Positions 33,330 through 42,102 of a stretch of DNA of 64,000 nt are shown piece after piece (the stretch's first letter is position 1; each line of letters begins with the position of its first letter). The notes below the pieces were generated by a model, which was given only the letters and a program-made list of their open reading frames with translations, had not been told where the DNA came from and searched no databases. This stretch comes from Tenacibaculum jejuense (GTDB lineage Bacteria; Bacteroidota; Bacteroidia; Flavobacteriales; Flavobacteriaceae), in assembly GCF_900198195.1 (NCBI RefSeq), contig NZ_LT899436.1:2075001-2139000 (forward strand). The letters run 5' to 3'. Position numbers and translations under genes: made by a program.

Positions 33330-34496
33330 ATGGATAAAGATTTTAAAATGGTTGCTACTACCATTTCTGGATTAGAAGGTGTTTTGGCTGATGAGCTAAG
33401 AAAACTAGGAGCAAGGGAAGTAAAAGAAGCAATTAGAAGTGTACATTTTAGAGGAGATAAAGGTTTCTTATATAAAGCAAATATTGCATTAAGGACAGCA
33501 ATTAGAATTTTAAAGCCAATTAAGCGAAGTAAAATTTTCGATGAAGAAGATTTATATGAGGCGATTCAACGTGTTAAATGGGAGAGATTATTAGACGTGG
33601 ATGGAACTTTTGCTATAGATGCTGTAGTATATTCTAGAAACTTTACTTCGAATTCTCATTACATTGCATTAAAGTCCAAAGATGCTATCGCAGATTATTT
33701 TGTGCATAAGTATAAGAAAAGACCAAATGTAGATTTAAAATATCCAGATGTAAAAATTCATATTCATATTCATAAGGAATGGTTAACAATTTCTTTAGAT
33801 AGTTCTGGAGATTCACTACACAAAAGAGGGTATAGAAGCGCTACGAATATTGCACCAATTAATGAAGTTTTAGCAGCTGGTTTAATTTTACTTTCAGGAT
33901 ACAAAGGAGAAGAAAACTTTATAGATCCTATGTGCGGTTCTGGAACTATATTGATTGAAGCAGCTATGATAGCAAATAATATTCCTGCTAATATCAATAG
34001 AAAACATTTTGCTTTTGAGAATTGGAAGGATTATGATGAAGATTTGTATTTTGTGATTCAAGATTCTTTACTGAAGAAGATTCGAAATGCACATTTTAAA
34101 ATAATGGGCTTTGATAAAGCTCCATCTGCTGTTAAAAAAGCAAAGCAAAATATTATCAATGCAAATTTAGAAGAGTTTATCGGAGTTCATCATGTCAATT
34201 TCTTTAACTCAAAAAAAGAAGTATTTGGTAAAACAACAATATTATTTAATCCACCTTACGGAGAACGTTTAAATATAAATATTGAAGAGTTTTATAAAAA
34301 TATTGGAGATACTTTAAAACATGGTTATTCAAACTCTACTGCTTGGTTAATCACTTCCGATTTCAATGCGTTGAAGTTTGTAGGGTTAAGAACCTCAAAA
34401 AGATTACCAATAAAGAATGGTGATTTAGATTGCCGTTTTGTAAAGTATGAACTTTATGAAGGAAGTAAAAAAACAAAGAAGTTTAGCGAAAGCTAA
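33330..34496 (+). CDS. THUMP-domain class I rRNA methyltransferase (RlmL-like)
   Basis: 388 residues. Order: N-terminal THUMP domain (about 45-155), then a methyltransferase domain (about 160-380) with FIDPMCGSGTILIEA (SAM loop) and FNPPYGERL (catalytic NPPY of N2-guanine methyltransferases). It matches the N-terminal half of E. coli RlmL, which makes m2G2445 in 23S rRNA; the RlmK half is absent, as in most bacteria outside the gammaproteobacteria. The final codons and the stop are part of the terminator stem at 34473. Confidence 0.9.
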   Translation: MDKDFKMVATTISGLEGVLADELRKLGAREVKEAIRSVHFRGDKGFLYKANIALRTAIRILKPIKRSKIFDEEDLYEAIQRVKWERLLDVDGTFAIDAVVYSRNFTSNSHYIALKSKDAIADYFVHKYKKRPNVDLKYPDVKIHIHIHKEWLTISLDSSGDSLHKRGYRSATNIAPINEVLAAGLILLSGYKGEENFIDPMCGSGTILIEAAMIANNIPANINRKHFAFENWKDYDEDLYFVIQDSLLKKIRNAHFKIMGFDKAPSAVKKAKQNIINANLEEFIGVHHVNFFNSKKEVFGKTTILFNPPYGERLNINIEEFYKNIGDTLKHGYSNSTAWLITSDFNALKFVGLRTSKRLPIKNGDLDCRFVKYELYEGSKKTKKFSES

Positions 34497-34506
34497 ACTT
34501 CTTTGT
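34473..34506. terminator. Hairpin overlapping the end of the THUMP methyltransferase gene
   Basis: A perfect 15-bp stem (34473-34487 with 34492-34506) capped by GAAA. The stop codon (34494-34496) lies inside the 3' arm, so ribosomes ending translation would cover the stem. It also serves the convergent gene at 34527. The T-run after it is weak on the plus strand. Confidence 0.7.
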
Positions 34507-34526
34507 TTGTAGTAAAATGGTTTACT

Positions 34527-35294
34527 TTATTTTTTAAATAAATAGCTATTAAAGCTTCTTCCATTTATTTTGGTGTATTTAGAATCGATATCATAATTTA
34601 CGATCATATTTTTTACATCAAAATCTCCTGAAACTTCCATATACTTAATATTTAAATCTTCTTCAAATTTTACATTGTTAAAAGAAACTCCACCTTTGAA
34701 TTCGGTATACTTAAAAGTTGCTTCTTCTTGAAAAATAGAATTAGCGAAACTCACAAATTCTCTAAACTTAGCACGTTTAAATGTAGCTGGTTCATCAAAG
34801 TTGGTATTTTTAAAAGATATTGCTTTTTCAAATTCAGCGTATTTAAAAGTAGTATCTTCAAGGAATTTAGTCCCACTAAAATCTGTATTACCTTCAAAAT
34901 CTGAATATTTAAACATTGCTTTTCCTTCGAAAGTACAATCTCTAAATGTTACATCATCTTCAAAATTTGCAATAAAAGTGTATCCAGAATCCTCATGTGG
35001 AATGTATGCTAGTACATCGTCTTCAAAAACACAATTTACAAAAGAGATTGAACTTAAAATTTGCTTAGGAACTGTGTTTGAACCTCCATTGCTCCACCAT
35101 TTTTTTCTTTTTGGTAAATTCGGTAAAGCTTTATCCATAAAAGTTAAGTCTAAAATTCCAACCACTGTAGCATTACTAATGGTGATATTTTCCTCTTTAC
35201 TAATTTTCTTTAATATTTCTGTAGCATTTATAGTTTTCTGTGCTACGATGATAGAGCTTACAAAAAGCAAAACTAACGTTGTAATTGTTCTCAT
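34527..35294 (-). CDS. Exported pentapeptide-repeat-like protein
   Basis: 255 residues with a signal peptide (ending IIVAQ). Residues about 108-225 repeat a ten-residue unit (two turns of five) with Phe at the core position: TFRDCTFEG, MFKYSDFEG, DFSGTKFLED, TFKYAEFEK, and so on. This matches the right-handed quadrilateral beta helix of pentapeptide-repeat proteins, of which most exported examples have no known role. WWSNGG near 66-71 is a distinctive segment before the helix. Monocistronic between two hairpins. Confidence 0.85.
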   Translation of the reverse strand: MRTITTLVLLFVSSIIVAQKTINATEILKKISKEENITISNATVVGILDLTFMDKALPNLPKRKKWWSNGGSNTVPKQILSSISFVNCVFEDDVLAYIPHEDSGYTFIANFEDDVTFRDCTFEGKAMFKYSDFEGNTDFSGTKFLEDTTFKYAEFEKAISFKNTNFDEPATFKRAKFREFVSFANSIFQEEATFKYTEFKGGVSFNNVKFEEDLNIKYMEVSGDFDVKNMIVNYDIDSKYTKINGRSFNSYLFKK

Positions 35295-35357
35295 GATTTA
35301 AATAGTTTACTTATTTATTTTAAAGACAACAACATTTTTAATATGTTACAAAAAAAA

Positions 35358-35378
35358 CGTCCAATATAAAATTGGACG
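35358..35378 (-). terminator. HU gene terminator
   Basis: An 8-bp GC-rich stem (35358-35365 with 35371-35378) followed on the minus strand by seven T, 27 bases past the HU stop. A classic intrinsic terminator. Confidence 0.85.
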
Positions 35379-35405
35379 CCTTGTATACTGTTTAGTGCTT
35401 GATTA

Positions 35406-35678
35406 TTAGTTTACAGAATCACTTAAACCAGCACCTGCTTTAAATTTTACAACATTCTTAGCAGCGATTTGAATTTCTTTTCCAGTTTGAGGATTTCTTC
35501 CGCTTCTTGCAGCTCTTTGAGAAACTGACCAAGTTCCCCAACCAACTAAAGCTACTTTGTCACCTTTCTTTAAAGCGCTAGTTACATTGTTAGTTAAAGA
35601 ATCTAATGCAGCTTTAGCAGCAGCTTTAGAAATTCCTGCATCAGCAGCCATTGCGTCGATTAACTCAGACTTGTTCAT
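35406..35678 (-). CDS. HU-family nucleoid DNA-binding protein
   Basis: 90 residues, full length. [26 protein letters not shown] opens the helical dimer part; [28 protein letters not shown] is the DNA-bending arm with the conserved RxGRNPQTG; it ends [14 protein letters not shown]. Bends and compacts DNA as a dimer. It has its own strong promoter and terminator, as expected for an abundant protein. Confidence 0.97.
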   Translation of the reverse strand: MNKSELIDAMAADAGISKAAAKAALDSLTNNVTSALKKGDKVALVGWGTWSVSQRAARSGRNPQTGKEIQIAAKNVVKFKAGAGLSDSVN

Positions 35679-35728
35679 AATTTGTAGATTTTAAAATTAA
35701 TTAATAAATTTTTTGCTTTAACGCTTAA

Positions 35729-35758
35729 CAAATATAGATTTAATGGGGTATTGTGCAA
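35729..35758 (-). promoter_or_regulatory. HU gene promoter
   Basis: On the minus strand TTG (35758-35756), 19 nt, TATATTTG (35736-35729), the same spacing and -7 element as the rplU promoter. Leader of about 45 nt to the ATG at 35678. Confidence 0.75.
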
Positions 35759-35863
35759 GTTGAAGCTCTAAAAAACTAAGAATTTGTTAATAAAAACCCC
35801 TGATTTGTTAATAACCACGACTTAAAAGAGCATGAAAAGCGTTAATCCCTTATAAATAAAGGG

Positions 35864-36808
35864 CTACAGCGCTCTAGCTTTCTCTTCAAATGTAAATCCG
35901 TTTAATAAACTAACAGCATCTAGTTTTTTCTTACCAGAAATTTTAATTTCATCGATAATTAAGAAACCATCTTTTGCAGCTACTTTTATTTCTTTTTTAG
36001 TCGTTAGGATTGTTCCTATTTCTATGTTATGATTTTCTTTTTGCTTAGAAACACCATAAATTTTTGCAGAAATCTCATCTTCACCATTCAGAATAGTTGT
36101 CCATGCGGCAGGGTAAGGGTTTAATCCACGGATATGATTATAAATATCATCTAATGGTTTAAACCAATCTATTTTACAATTGTGAGGAAATAATTTTGGA
36201 GCAGATTTTTCTTCTAACTCAGGTTGCTTTTTTGTCTTTACCTTGTCAGAAGCTATTAAATCGACAGTCTCCACTACTAAATCAGCACCTAAAACCATTA
36301 ATTTATCGTGAAGTTCACCAACGATTTCATGAGGAGCAATATCTATTTCTTTTTGTAAAATAATTTCTCCAGTATCAATTTTATCATCAATGAAGAAAGT
36401 AGTTACACCTGTTTTGGTTTCTCCATTAATAATAGCCCAATTAATTGGAGCTGCACCTCTATATTCAGGCAGTAATGAAGCATGTAAATTAAATGTTCCA
36501 TATTCAGGCATTTTCCAAACCACTGTAGGTAACATTCTAAAAGCAACTACTATTTGTAAATTTGCTTTTAAATCTTTTAATTCATCTGTAAAAGATTCAG
36601 CTTTTAAATTTTTAGGTTGTAAAACTTTTAATCCTTGATTAACCGCATATTTTTTTACAGCAGATTCATTTAGTTTTCGTCCTCTACCTGCTGGTTTGTC
36701 TGGTGCTGTGATTACACCAACGATATTGTAATTATTTTCTACAAGTTTCTTTAAAATGGTCACTGCGAAATCTGGAGTTCCCATAAAAACAATTCTTAAA
36801 TCTCTCAT
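35864..36808 (-). CDS. fmt: Methionyl-tRNA formyltransferase
   Basis: 314 residues, usual length. It formylates initiator Met-tRNA. N-terminal VFMGTPDFAVTIL and TAPDKPAGRGRKL, and the catalytic NLHASLLPEYRGAAPINWA with His and the nearby GVTTFFIDDKIDTGE, are intact; a C-terminal OB-like domain (about 205-314) follows. It starts directly after the recQ stop codon, with no gap. The peptide deformylase that removes the formyl group is at 61729. Confidence 0.96.
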   Translation of the reverse strand: MRDLRIVFMGTPDFAVTILKKLVENNYNIVGVITAPDKPAGRGRKLNESAVKKYAVNQGLKVLQPKNLKAESFTDELKDLKANLQIVVAFRMLPTVVWKMPEYGTFNLHASLLPEYRGAAPINWAIINGETKTGVTTFFIDDKIDTGEIILQKEIDIAPHEIVGELHDKLMVLGADLVVETVDLIASDKVKTKKQPELEEKSAPKLFPHNCKIDWFKPLDDIYNHIRGLNPYPAAWTTILNGEDEISAKIYGVSKQKENHNIEIGTILTTKKEIKVAAKDGFLIIDEIKISGKKKLDAVSLLNGFTFEEKARAL

Positions 36809-38692
36809 TTATGCTAGTAAATAGGTGTTATAGTTTGTTACTTTTATTTTTTCTTCTCCTAATAATTTTCTCAAATGTATTAAGATGTCTCTTTCTTTAT
36901 AATTTAATTTTTCACAGATCTCTCTAGATGAAATTTCTCTATTATCTTTTATTATGGCTAATATTTCTTTAGAAACATCAATAATTTTTTCTTTTTTCAA
37001 GCAAACATCGCATATTCCACATTCTTTGGCATTTGGCTCATTAAAATAATTTAGTAATTGTATATTTCTACAAACTGCATCATTTTGAATAAATTGAATA
37101 ATGTTACCAAGTTTTTGGGCTTTATACGTTAAAAGATTTTTTATTTTTTTTGAAAAACGATTTATTGTTCTATTGTCTTCCCTAGGATGTAAAAAATATA
37201 GCATACTGTCTTTAGACGACTTTTTGTAATTCACTATTTGATCATTATGCAATTCATCCAGTAAGTGAATTAAATGTTTAGATGTGATTCCTAAAATTTT
37301 AGCTATTGCAAATTCGTTAATAGAAACATCTTGTTCGAACAATCCACCATACATTCTTAATAAGGTATCAATGAACTTGTTTTTTTTGGGGTTAGCTAAT
37401 TTATATTTACTTAATTGACCATATGGAATTAAAAACTGTAAGGTTGATTTTTTCTGATTAAAATGATTTAATTCAATAATTCCAAAATTATTTAGTATTT
37501 GAAGTATGTTATATACTTTTCTTACTGGTAAATTATAAATATTACAAAAATCTAATATATTGAAATCGAAACCTGTATCAATGAATTCACCATTTGCTAT
37601 TTTAAAATATTGATGCAATTTTGTGTGAACATGTTTTATTTCTTCAAGTGAAGGTTGTGAATCTTTAAATAAGTTTAGAGTTAATTTAATATCGCTTTCG
37701 TTAGTAAGCATAATAGCATAACAACTTTCATTATTACGTCCGGCTCTTCCTGCTTCCTGAACATAATTTTCAATGGAATTAGGAATATCATAATGAACTA
37801 CAATTTTTACATCAGCTCTATCGATTCCCATACCAAAAGCATTGGTAGCAACAATAATACGGCATGTATTGTTCATCCAATTTTTGTAAGCGATTTCTTT
37901 TTCTGACAGTGATAATCCTCCGTGATATGATGTGGCTTTGAAACCCTTACTATTTAAAAAGTTAGAAAGCTCTATTGTTTTTTTTCGTGAGGAAACATAA
38001 ACAATAGCAGGTGCTTTTATTTTTGTAAAAATTTCTTTCAGTCTATATAATTTATCCTCACTTTTTAAGATGCGATAACCTAAATTAGGTTTGTAAAAAG
38101 ATTTTTTAAACGTTAAGGGTTCATTTAAGCTTAAAGTACTGTAAATATCTTCCAATACTTTATTTGTAGCAGTGGCGGTTAAAGCTATTACAGGAGTATT
38201 TTCTTTTAACTCTTTTAATATTGATAATTGTGTATACGACGGTCTAAAATCATGTCCCCATTCTGAAATACAGTGTGCTTCATCTACAGCAAAAAAAGAA
38301 ACGGATAATTGTTTTATTTTTTCTTGGATAAATTTTGATTGAATACGTTCTGGTGATAGATACAAAAATTTGTAATTCCCAAATTTGAGGTTGTCAAAAA
38401 TACGTACAATTTCATCTTGATGACTTCCAGAAGGAATGTAAAAAGCCTTTATTCCTCTTTTATCTAGACTATTTATCTGATCTTGAATAAGCGCAATAAG
38501 TGGAGAAATAACAATACAGACACCTTCCTTAATAAGCGCAGGAATTTGATAACAAATAGATTTCCCACCTCCTGTTGGCAGCAGTGCAGTAGTATCTTTG
38601 TTATTTAAAACGGCTTCAATTATTTCTAGTTGTTGTGGTCTAAAAGAATCAAATCCCCAATATTTTTTTAATATTTCTGTAGGTGTATTCAA
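36809..38692 (-). CDS. recQ: ATP-dependent DNA helicase RecQ
   Basis: 627 residues, starting at a TTG (38692) that gives the family-typical MNTPTEILKKYWGFDSFRP. Helicase motifs: LLPTGGGKSICYQ (Walker A), VDEAHCISEWGHDFRPSY (motif II), LTATATNKVL, and QEAGRAGRNNES (motif VI). The zinc Cys set (C in DAVCRN, then CGICDVC) and a degenerate RQC region follow. No clear C-terminal HRDC domain is seen, as in the short RecQ type found in many Bacteroidota. Unwinds DNA in repair and recombination. It lies between the ATPase gene (4 bases upstream) and fmt (0 bases). Confidence 0.93.
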   Translation of the reverse strand: MNTPTEILKKYWGFDSFRPQQLEIIEAVLNNKDTTALLPTGGGKSICYQIPALIKEGVCIVISPLIALIQDQINSLDKRGIKAFYIPSGSHQDEIVRIFDNLKFGNYKFLYLSPERIQSKFIQEKIKQLSVSFFAVDEAHCISEWGHDFRPSYTQLSILKELKENTPVIALTATATNKVLEDIYSTLSLNEPLTFKKSFYKPNLGYRILKSEDKLYRLKEIFTKIKAPAIVYVSSRKKTIELSNFLNSKGFKATSYHGGLSLSEKEIAYKNWMNNTCRIIVATNAFGMGIDRADVKIVVHYDIPNSIENYVQEAGRAGRNNESCYAIMLTNESDIKLTLNLFKDSQPSLEEIKHVHTKLHQYFKIANGEFIDTGFDFNILDFCNIYNLPVRKVYNILQILNNFGIIELNHFNQKKSTLQFLIPYGQLSKYKLANPKKNKFIDTLLRMYGGLFEQDVSINEFAIAKILGITSKHLIHLLDELHNDQIVNYKKSSKDSMLYFLHPREDNRTINRFSKKIKNLLTYKAQKLGNIIQFIQNDAVCRNIQLLNYFNEPNAKECGICDVCLKKEKIIDVSKEILAIIKDNREISSREICEKLNYKERDILIHLRKLLGEEKIKVTNYNTYLLA

Positions 38693-38696
38693 TACC

Positions 38697-39227
38697 TTAT
38701 AAGTTATCTAAAATAAAGAAGCATCGATTTCTAACACTATCAAAAGGAACATTAATAATTTCATATCCTAACTCTGTATAAGCTTTATTTAAAAAAGTAC
38801 TTATTTTTTCAGCTTGTTCAAAGGTTTCATAACGTTCGTTATCTGATTTATAGATTTTTTTCCAAGGTAAAAACTGAAAAATTTTAGTGTATTTGTATTG
38901 TTTACTTTTTTCAATAAATTCTTCTGGAATTTCTGTATTGAAATATTCTAAGTAAGCATGAACACTAGGGATACCACGATCAAAAAAAACAGTTTTTTTA
39001 TTAGATTTTTCAGCGTCTAAGTATTGCTGAACTCTACCTTCCAATAATTTATAACTAAATAACAAGGGATCTGTTAGAAAAAGTTGTTCAATACCTTCTT
39101 CTTGTGCTTTTCTAGTTACCTCTCTAGAAACCTCAGGCATACATTTATAACCTCTTCTATTTAAGTATCTTAAAACAGAAGACTTTCCAGTTCCTGGTCC
39201 GCCTATAAAAACAATCTTTTGTTGCAT
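38697..39227 (-). CDS. AAA-family ATPase (AAA_28 type)
   Basis: 176 residues. A Walker A loop GGPGTGKSSV (9-18) is followed by MPEVSREVTRKAQ and a Walker-B-like FFDRGIPSVHAYL, the pattern of small P-loop ATPases/kinases of the AAA_28 group (function largely unknown; NadR-kinase-like). It is the first gene of a tight ATPase-recQ-fmt unit. A TATTTTTG lies only 5 bases before the ATG on this strand, which would imply a nearly leaderless message. Confidence 0.8.
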   Translation of the reverse strand: MQQKIVFIGGPGTGKSSVLRYLNRRGYKCMPEVSREVTRKAQEEGIEQLFLTDPLLFSYKLLEGRVQQYLDAEKSNKKTVFFDRGIPSVHAYLEYFNTEIPEEFIEKSKQYKYTKIFQFLPWKKIYKSDNERYETFEQAEKISTFLNKAYTELGYEIINVPFDSVRNRCFFILDNL

Positions 39228-39342
39228 GCAGCAAAAATAGTAGATTCGCTACTTATATATAATAAATAGTGTAATTTTGTGTTCAATTTTATTATGATTA
39301 CGTAATTAAATTACGAGCTTAAAATAATTTACATATTAAACT

Positions 39343-39624
39343 ATGTCTGATAGAGAAGCATTTTATGCAAATTTGAAAGAAAAATTAAAAGAAACTACTA
39401 ATTTTCCAACAAAATATTTATATAAATTTATAGTCCCTAGTGAAGAAAGTAAAATAAAACAAGTACAAGATTTATTTGATAAAGGCGGTGCTGTTATTAG
39501 TACTAGGAAGTCAAGATCAGGAAAATATACAAGTGTTTCTATACATTTAAATGTATCTAACCCCGACGAAGTAATCTCATATTATCAGCAAGCTGAAACA
39601 ATAGAAGGCATTATATCATTATAA
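39343..39624 (+). CDS. DUF493-family protein
   Basis: 93 residues. FPTKYLYKFIVPSEESKI and the SVSIHLNVSNPDEVISYYQ segment match the ferredoxin-like DUF493 (YbeD) family, small cytosolic proteins with a proposed regulatory or allosteric role. The gene lies 7 bases before the parvulin gene at 39632 and probably opens that operon. Confidence 0.88.
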   Translation: MSDREAFYANLKEKLKETTNFPTKYLYKFIVPSEESKIKQVQDLFDKGGAVISTRKSRSGKYTSVSIHLNVSNPDEVISYYQQAETIEGIISL

Positions 39625-39631
39625 AACTCTT

Positions 39632-41230
39632 ATGAAAACCAAATTTATTTTTACAATCTCCTTATTTATTTCAATTACTCTTTTTTCACAGAAAGATGAA
39701 GTTTTATTAACTATAAACAAAACCCCAATATACGTTTCTGAGTTTAAAAGAGTGTATGAAAAGAATTTGGATCAAATTAAAGAAGAAGAAAAAGATATCG
39801 ATAAAAATTTAAATCTTTTTATCAATTATAAATTGAAATTGATTGATGCGTATCAATTAAAGTTAGATACTTCTAAGACTTACAAAAGTGAATTAAATTC
39901 ATACAAGAATCAATTAATGACACCTTATCTTCATGATGATGAATTTAAGCAGAAAATGGTAAAAGAAGCTTACGATAGAACTTTGGAAGAAGTTAGAGCA
40001 AGTCACATTTTATTAGCATATCCAAAAAATAGTGATAAGAAAGACTCTTTAACATTAAAGAAGAAATTAGAAGAAGTAAGAACTAGGATTTTAAATGGTG
40101 AAGCTTTTGAAAAAGTAGCAAAAGAGGTTTCAAGTGATCCTTCTGCAAAAATTAATGGAGGAGATTTAGGATATTTTTCAGCTTTTAGAATGGTTTATCA
40201 ATTTGAAGATGCCGCATACAAAACAAAAGTAGGAGATATTTCTAAACCTTTCGGGACAAGATTTGGATATCATATTCTGAAAGTAACTGATAAAAGAAAA
40301 TCTAGAGGAGAAGTTGAAGCAGCGCATATTTTAATTCGAAATACAGAAGCTAAAGGAAAATCTAAAATAGATTCTATTTACAAACAAATTCTTTCTGGTT
40401 TAGCTTTTGGGGATGCAGCTAAAGAATATTCAGAAGACAAAGGTTCTGCAGTAAATGGAGGTAAGTTACCAAGATTTGGTTCAGGTAGAATGGTTTTGCC
40501 TTTTGAAAATGCTGTAATGGACTTACAAAAAATCAACGATGTAAGTAAGCCTTTTAAAACTCGTTTTGGATGGCATATAGTGAAGTTGTTAAAGAAGTAT
40601 CCAGTTAAGACTTTCGAGGAAATGAAAGAAGATTTACAAAGAAAGATCAGAACTAGTAACAGAGGTAATTTATCTACGCAGCGTTTAATAAAGAAGTTGA
40701 AAAAAGATTATCAACCTCAAGAAAATGGAACTTTAATACATAAAATGTCTCACAAAGAGCCTCTAACTAAACAAGATTCTTTAACTGTAGTGTATACTAT
40801 AAAAGATAAAAAAATAACTTTAAATGAGTTTCTTGATTTTTCTCAAAACAAAAGATACATTACAACTGGTGAATTGTGGGAGAAATTTAAAGACCAAGAA
40901 ATTTTAAATTATTACAAGAATAATTTAGAGCACATTTATCCAGAATATAAGTATACTTTACAAGAATATAAGGATGGTTTACTGTTATTTGATTTAATGA
41001 AAATGAAAGTTTGGAACAAGTCTCAGAATGACAGTGAAGAACTGTTAGCTTTTTTCAATAAAAATAAAAAAGATTATAAGAGTGAAGATTTAGAGAAGGT
41101 GAGAGGAGAGGTAATCAACGATTTTCAAAAGCATCTTGAGGACCAGTGGATTAATGATTTGAAATCTTCAAATAAAGTTAAAATAAATAAAAAGGTATTA
41201 AAAAGAGTAAAAAAGTTTTACAATAAATAG
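39632..41230 (+). CDS. Periplasmic parvulin-type peptidylprolyl isomerase, two PPIase domains
   Basis: 532 residues with a signal peptide (ending LFSQ at 20). Two parvulin domains lie at about 121-218 (VRASHILLAY ... FGYHILKVTD) and about 228-320 (EAAHILIRN ... FGWHIVKLL), preceded by a SurA/PpiD-like helical part and followed by a helical tail to 532. This is the Bacteroidota PpiC/SurA-like layout, for outer-membrane and secreted protein folding. Its stop shares one base with the next gene's GTG start. Three such proteins and a MoxR ATPase form one unit. Confidence 0.92.
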   Translation: MKTKFIFTISLFISITLFSQKDEVLLTINKTPIYVSEFKRVYEKNLDQIKEEEKDIDKNLNLFINYKLKLIDAYQLKLDTSKTYKSELNSYKNQLMTPYLHDDEFKQKMVKEAYDRTLEEVRASHILLAYPKNSDKKDSLTLKKKLEEVRTRILNGEAFEKVAKEVSSDPSAKINGGDLGYFSAFRMVYQFEDAAYKTKVGDISKPFGTRFGYHILKVTDKRKSRGEVEAAHILIRNTEAKGKSKIDSIYKQILSGLAFGDAAKEYSEDKGSAVNGGKLPRFGSGRMVLPFENAVMDLQKINDVSKPFKTRFGWHIVKLLKKYPVKTFEEMKEDLQRKIRTSNRGNLSTQRLIKKLKKDYQPQENGTLIHKMSHKEPLTKQDSLTVVYTIKDKKITLNEFLDFSQNKRYITTGELWEKFKDQEILNYYKNNLEHIYPEYKYTLQEYKDGLLLFDLMKMKVWNKSQNDSEELLAFFNKNKKDYKSEDLEKVRGEVINDFQKHLEDQWINDLKSSNKVKINKKVLKRVKKFYNK

Positions 41231-42102
41231 TGAATTTGAAGAAAGTTGTTTTCATATTATTTTTGGTGACGTTTTTATCTTGTGATGAAATAAATAATTT
41301 TTTATCAAGTGAAAATGAAACCACTAATGAACCTATTATTGCTTCTATAGGTGATACAAATTTGTATTTGTCTGATGTTGTTAATGTCGTCCCTAGAGGT
41401 ACATCGAAAAATGATAGTTTAGTTTTAATAAAAAGTTTTATAAATAGTTGGGCGAAACGACAATTGATGTTAAAGAAAGCAGCCGAAAGTATTTCTGATG
41501 TAAACAACAAGCAAATAAATGAGTTGGTTAAAAATTATGAGGAAAGTTTATATATCAATGGATATAAGGAATCATTAATTAACCAACAATTAGACACAGT
41601 AATTTCAGAACAATCTATTCAAAAATACTATACAAACAATAAAGACAACTTCAGATTAAATGAAGAACTTTTACAACTAAAATATATCTATTTTGGAAAA
41701 GATTTTTTAGATAAGAAAGAAGCTATAAAAAAGTTTAAATCTAACTCAATAGAAGATCTAGAAGGTTTAGAAAATCTAACTATAAACTTTAAAGATTATA
41801 TGTTAAGAGACTCTTCTTGGGTAAGCTATGATGATGTTTTGTTAAAAATCCCTCCTTTTAGATACATATCTAAGGAAAAACTGTTAAAAAAATCAAAATT
41901 CATTCAAAAAGAAGATAGTTTAGGAGTATATTTGGTCGCTGTGAATAATGTACTAAAGAGAAATGAAATTGCTCCTATAAGCTACATTAGAAGTAACATA
42001 AAACAACTTATTTTACACAAGCGTAAGATAGAATTAGTAAGAGAGATAGAAAAAACGTTGATTAATGATGCAATTAAAAACAATGAATTTAAAGAGTATT
42101 AG
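41230..42102 (+). CDS. SurA-like lipoprotein without a clear PPIase domain, GTG start
   Basis: 290 residues from a GTG that shares its G with the previous stop (TAGTG). The signal peptide ends VTFLSC (lipobox), so it is a lipoprotein. The remainder resembles the chaperone part of SurA/PpiC proteins (NKQINELVKNYEESLYINGY, then TVISEQSIQKYYTNN), but parvulin hallmarks are absent. Probably a periplasmic folding factor acting with its neighbours. It overlaps the next gene (42083) by 20 bases. Confidence 0.75.
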   Translation: MNLKKVVFILFLVTFLSCDEINNFLSSENETTNEPIIASIGDTNLYLSDVVNVVPRGTSKNDSLVLIKSFINSWAKRQLMLKKAAESISDVNNKQINELVKNYEESLYINGYKESLINQQLDTVISEQSIQKYYTNNKDNFRLNEELLQLKYIYFGKDFLDKKEAIKKFKSNSIEDLEGLENLTINFKDYMLRDSSWVSYDDVLLKIPPFRYISKEKLLKKSKFIQKEDSLGVYLVAVNNVLKRNEIAPISYIRSNIKQLILHKRKIELVREIEKTLINDAIKNNEFKEY

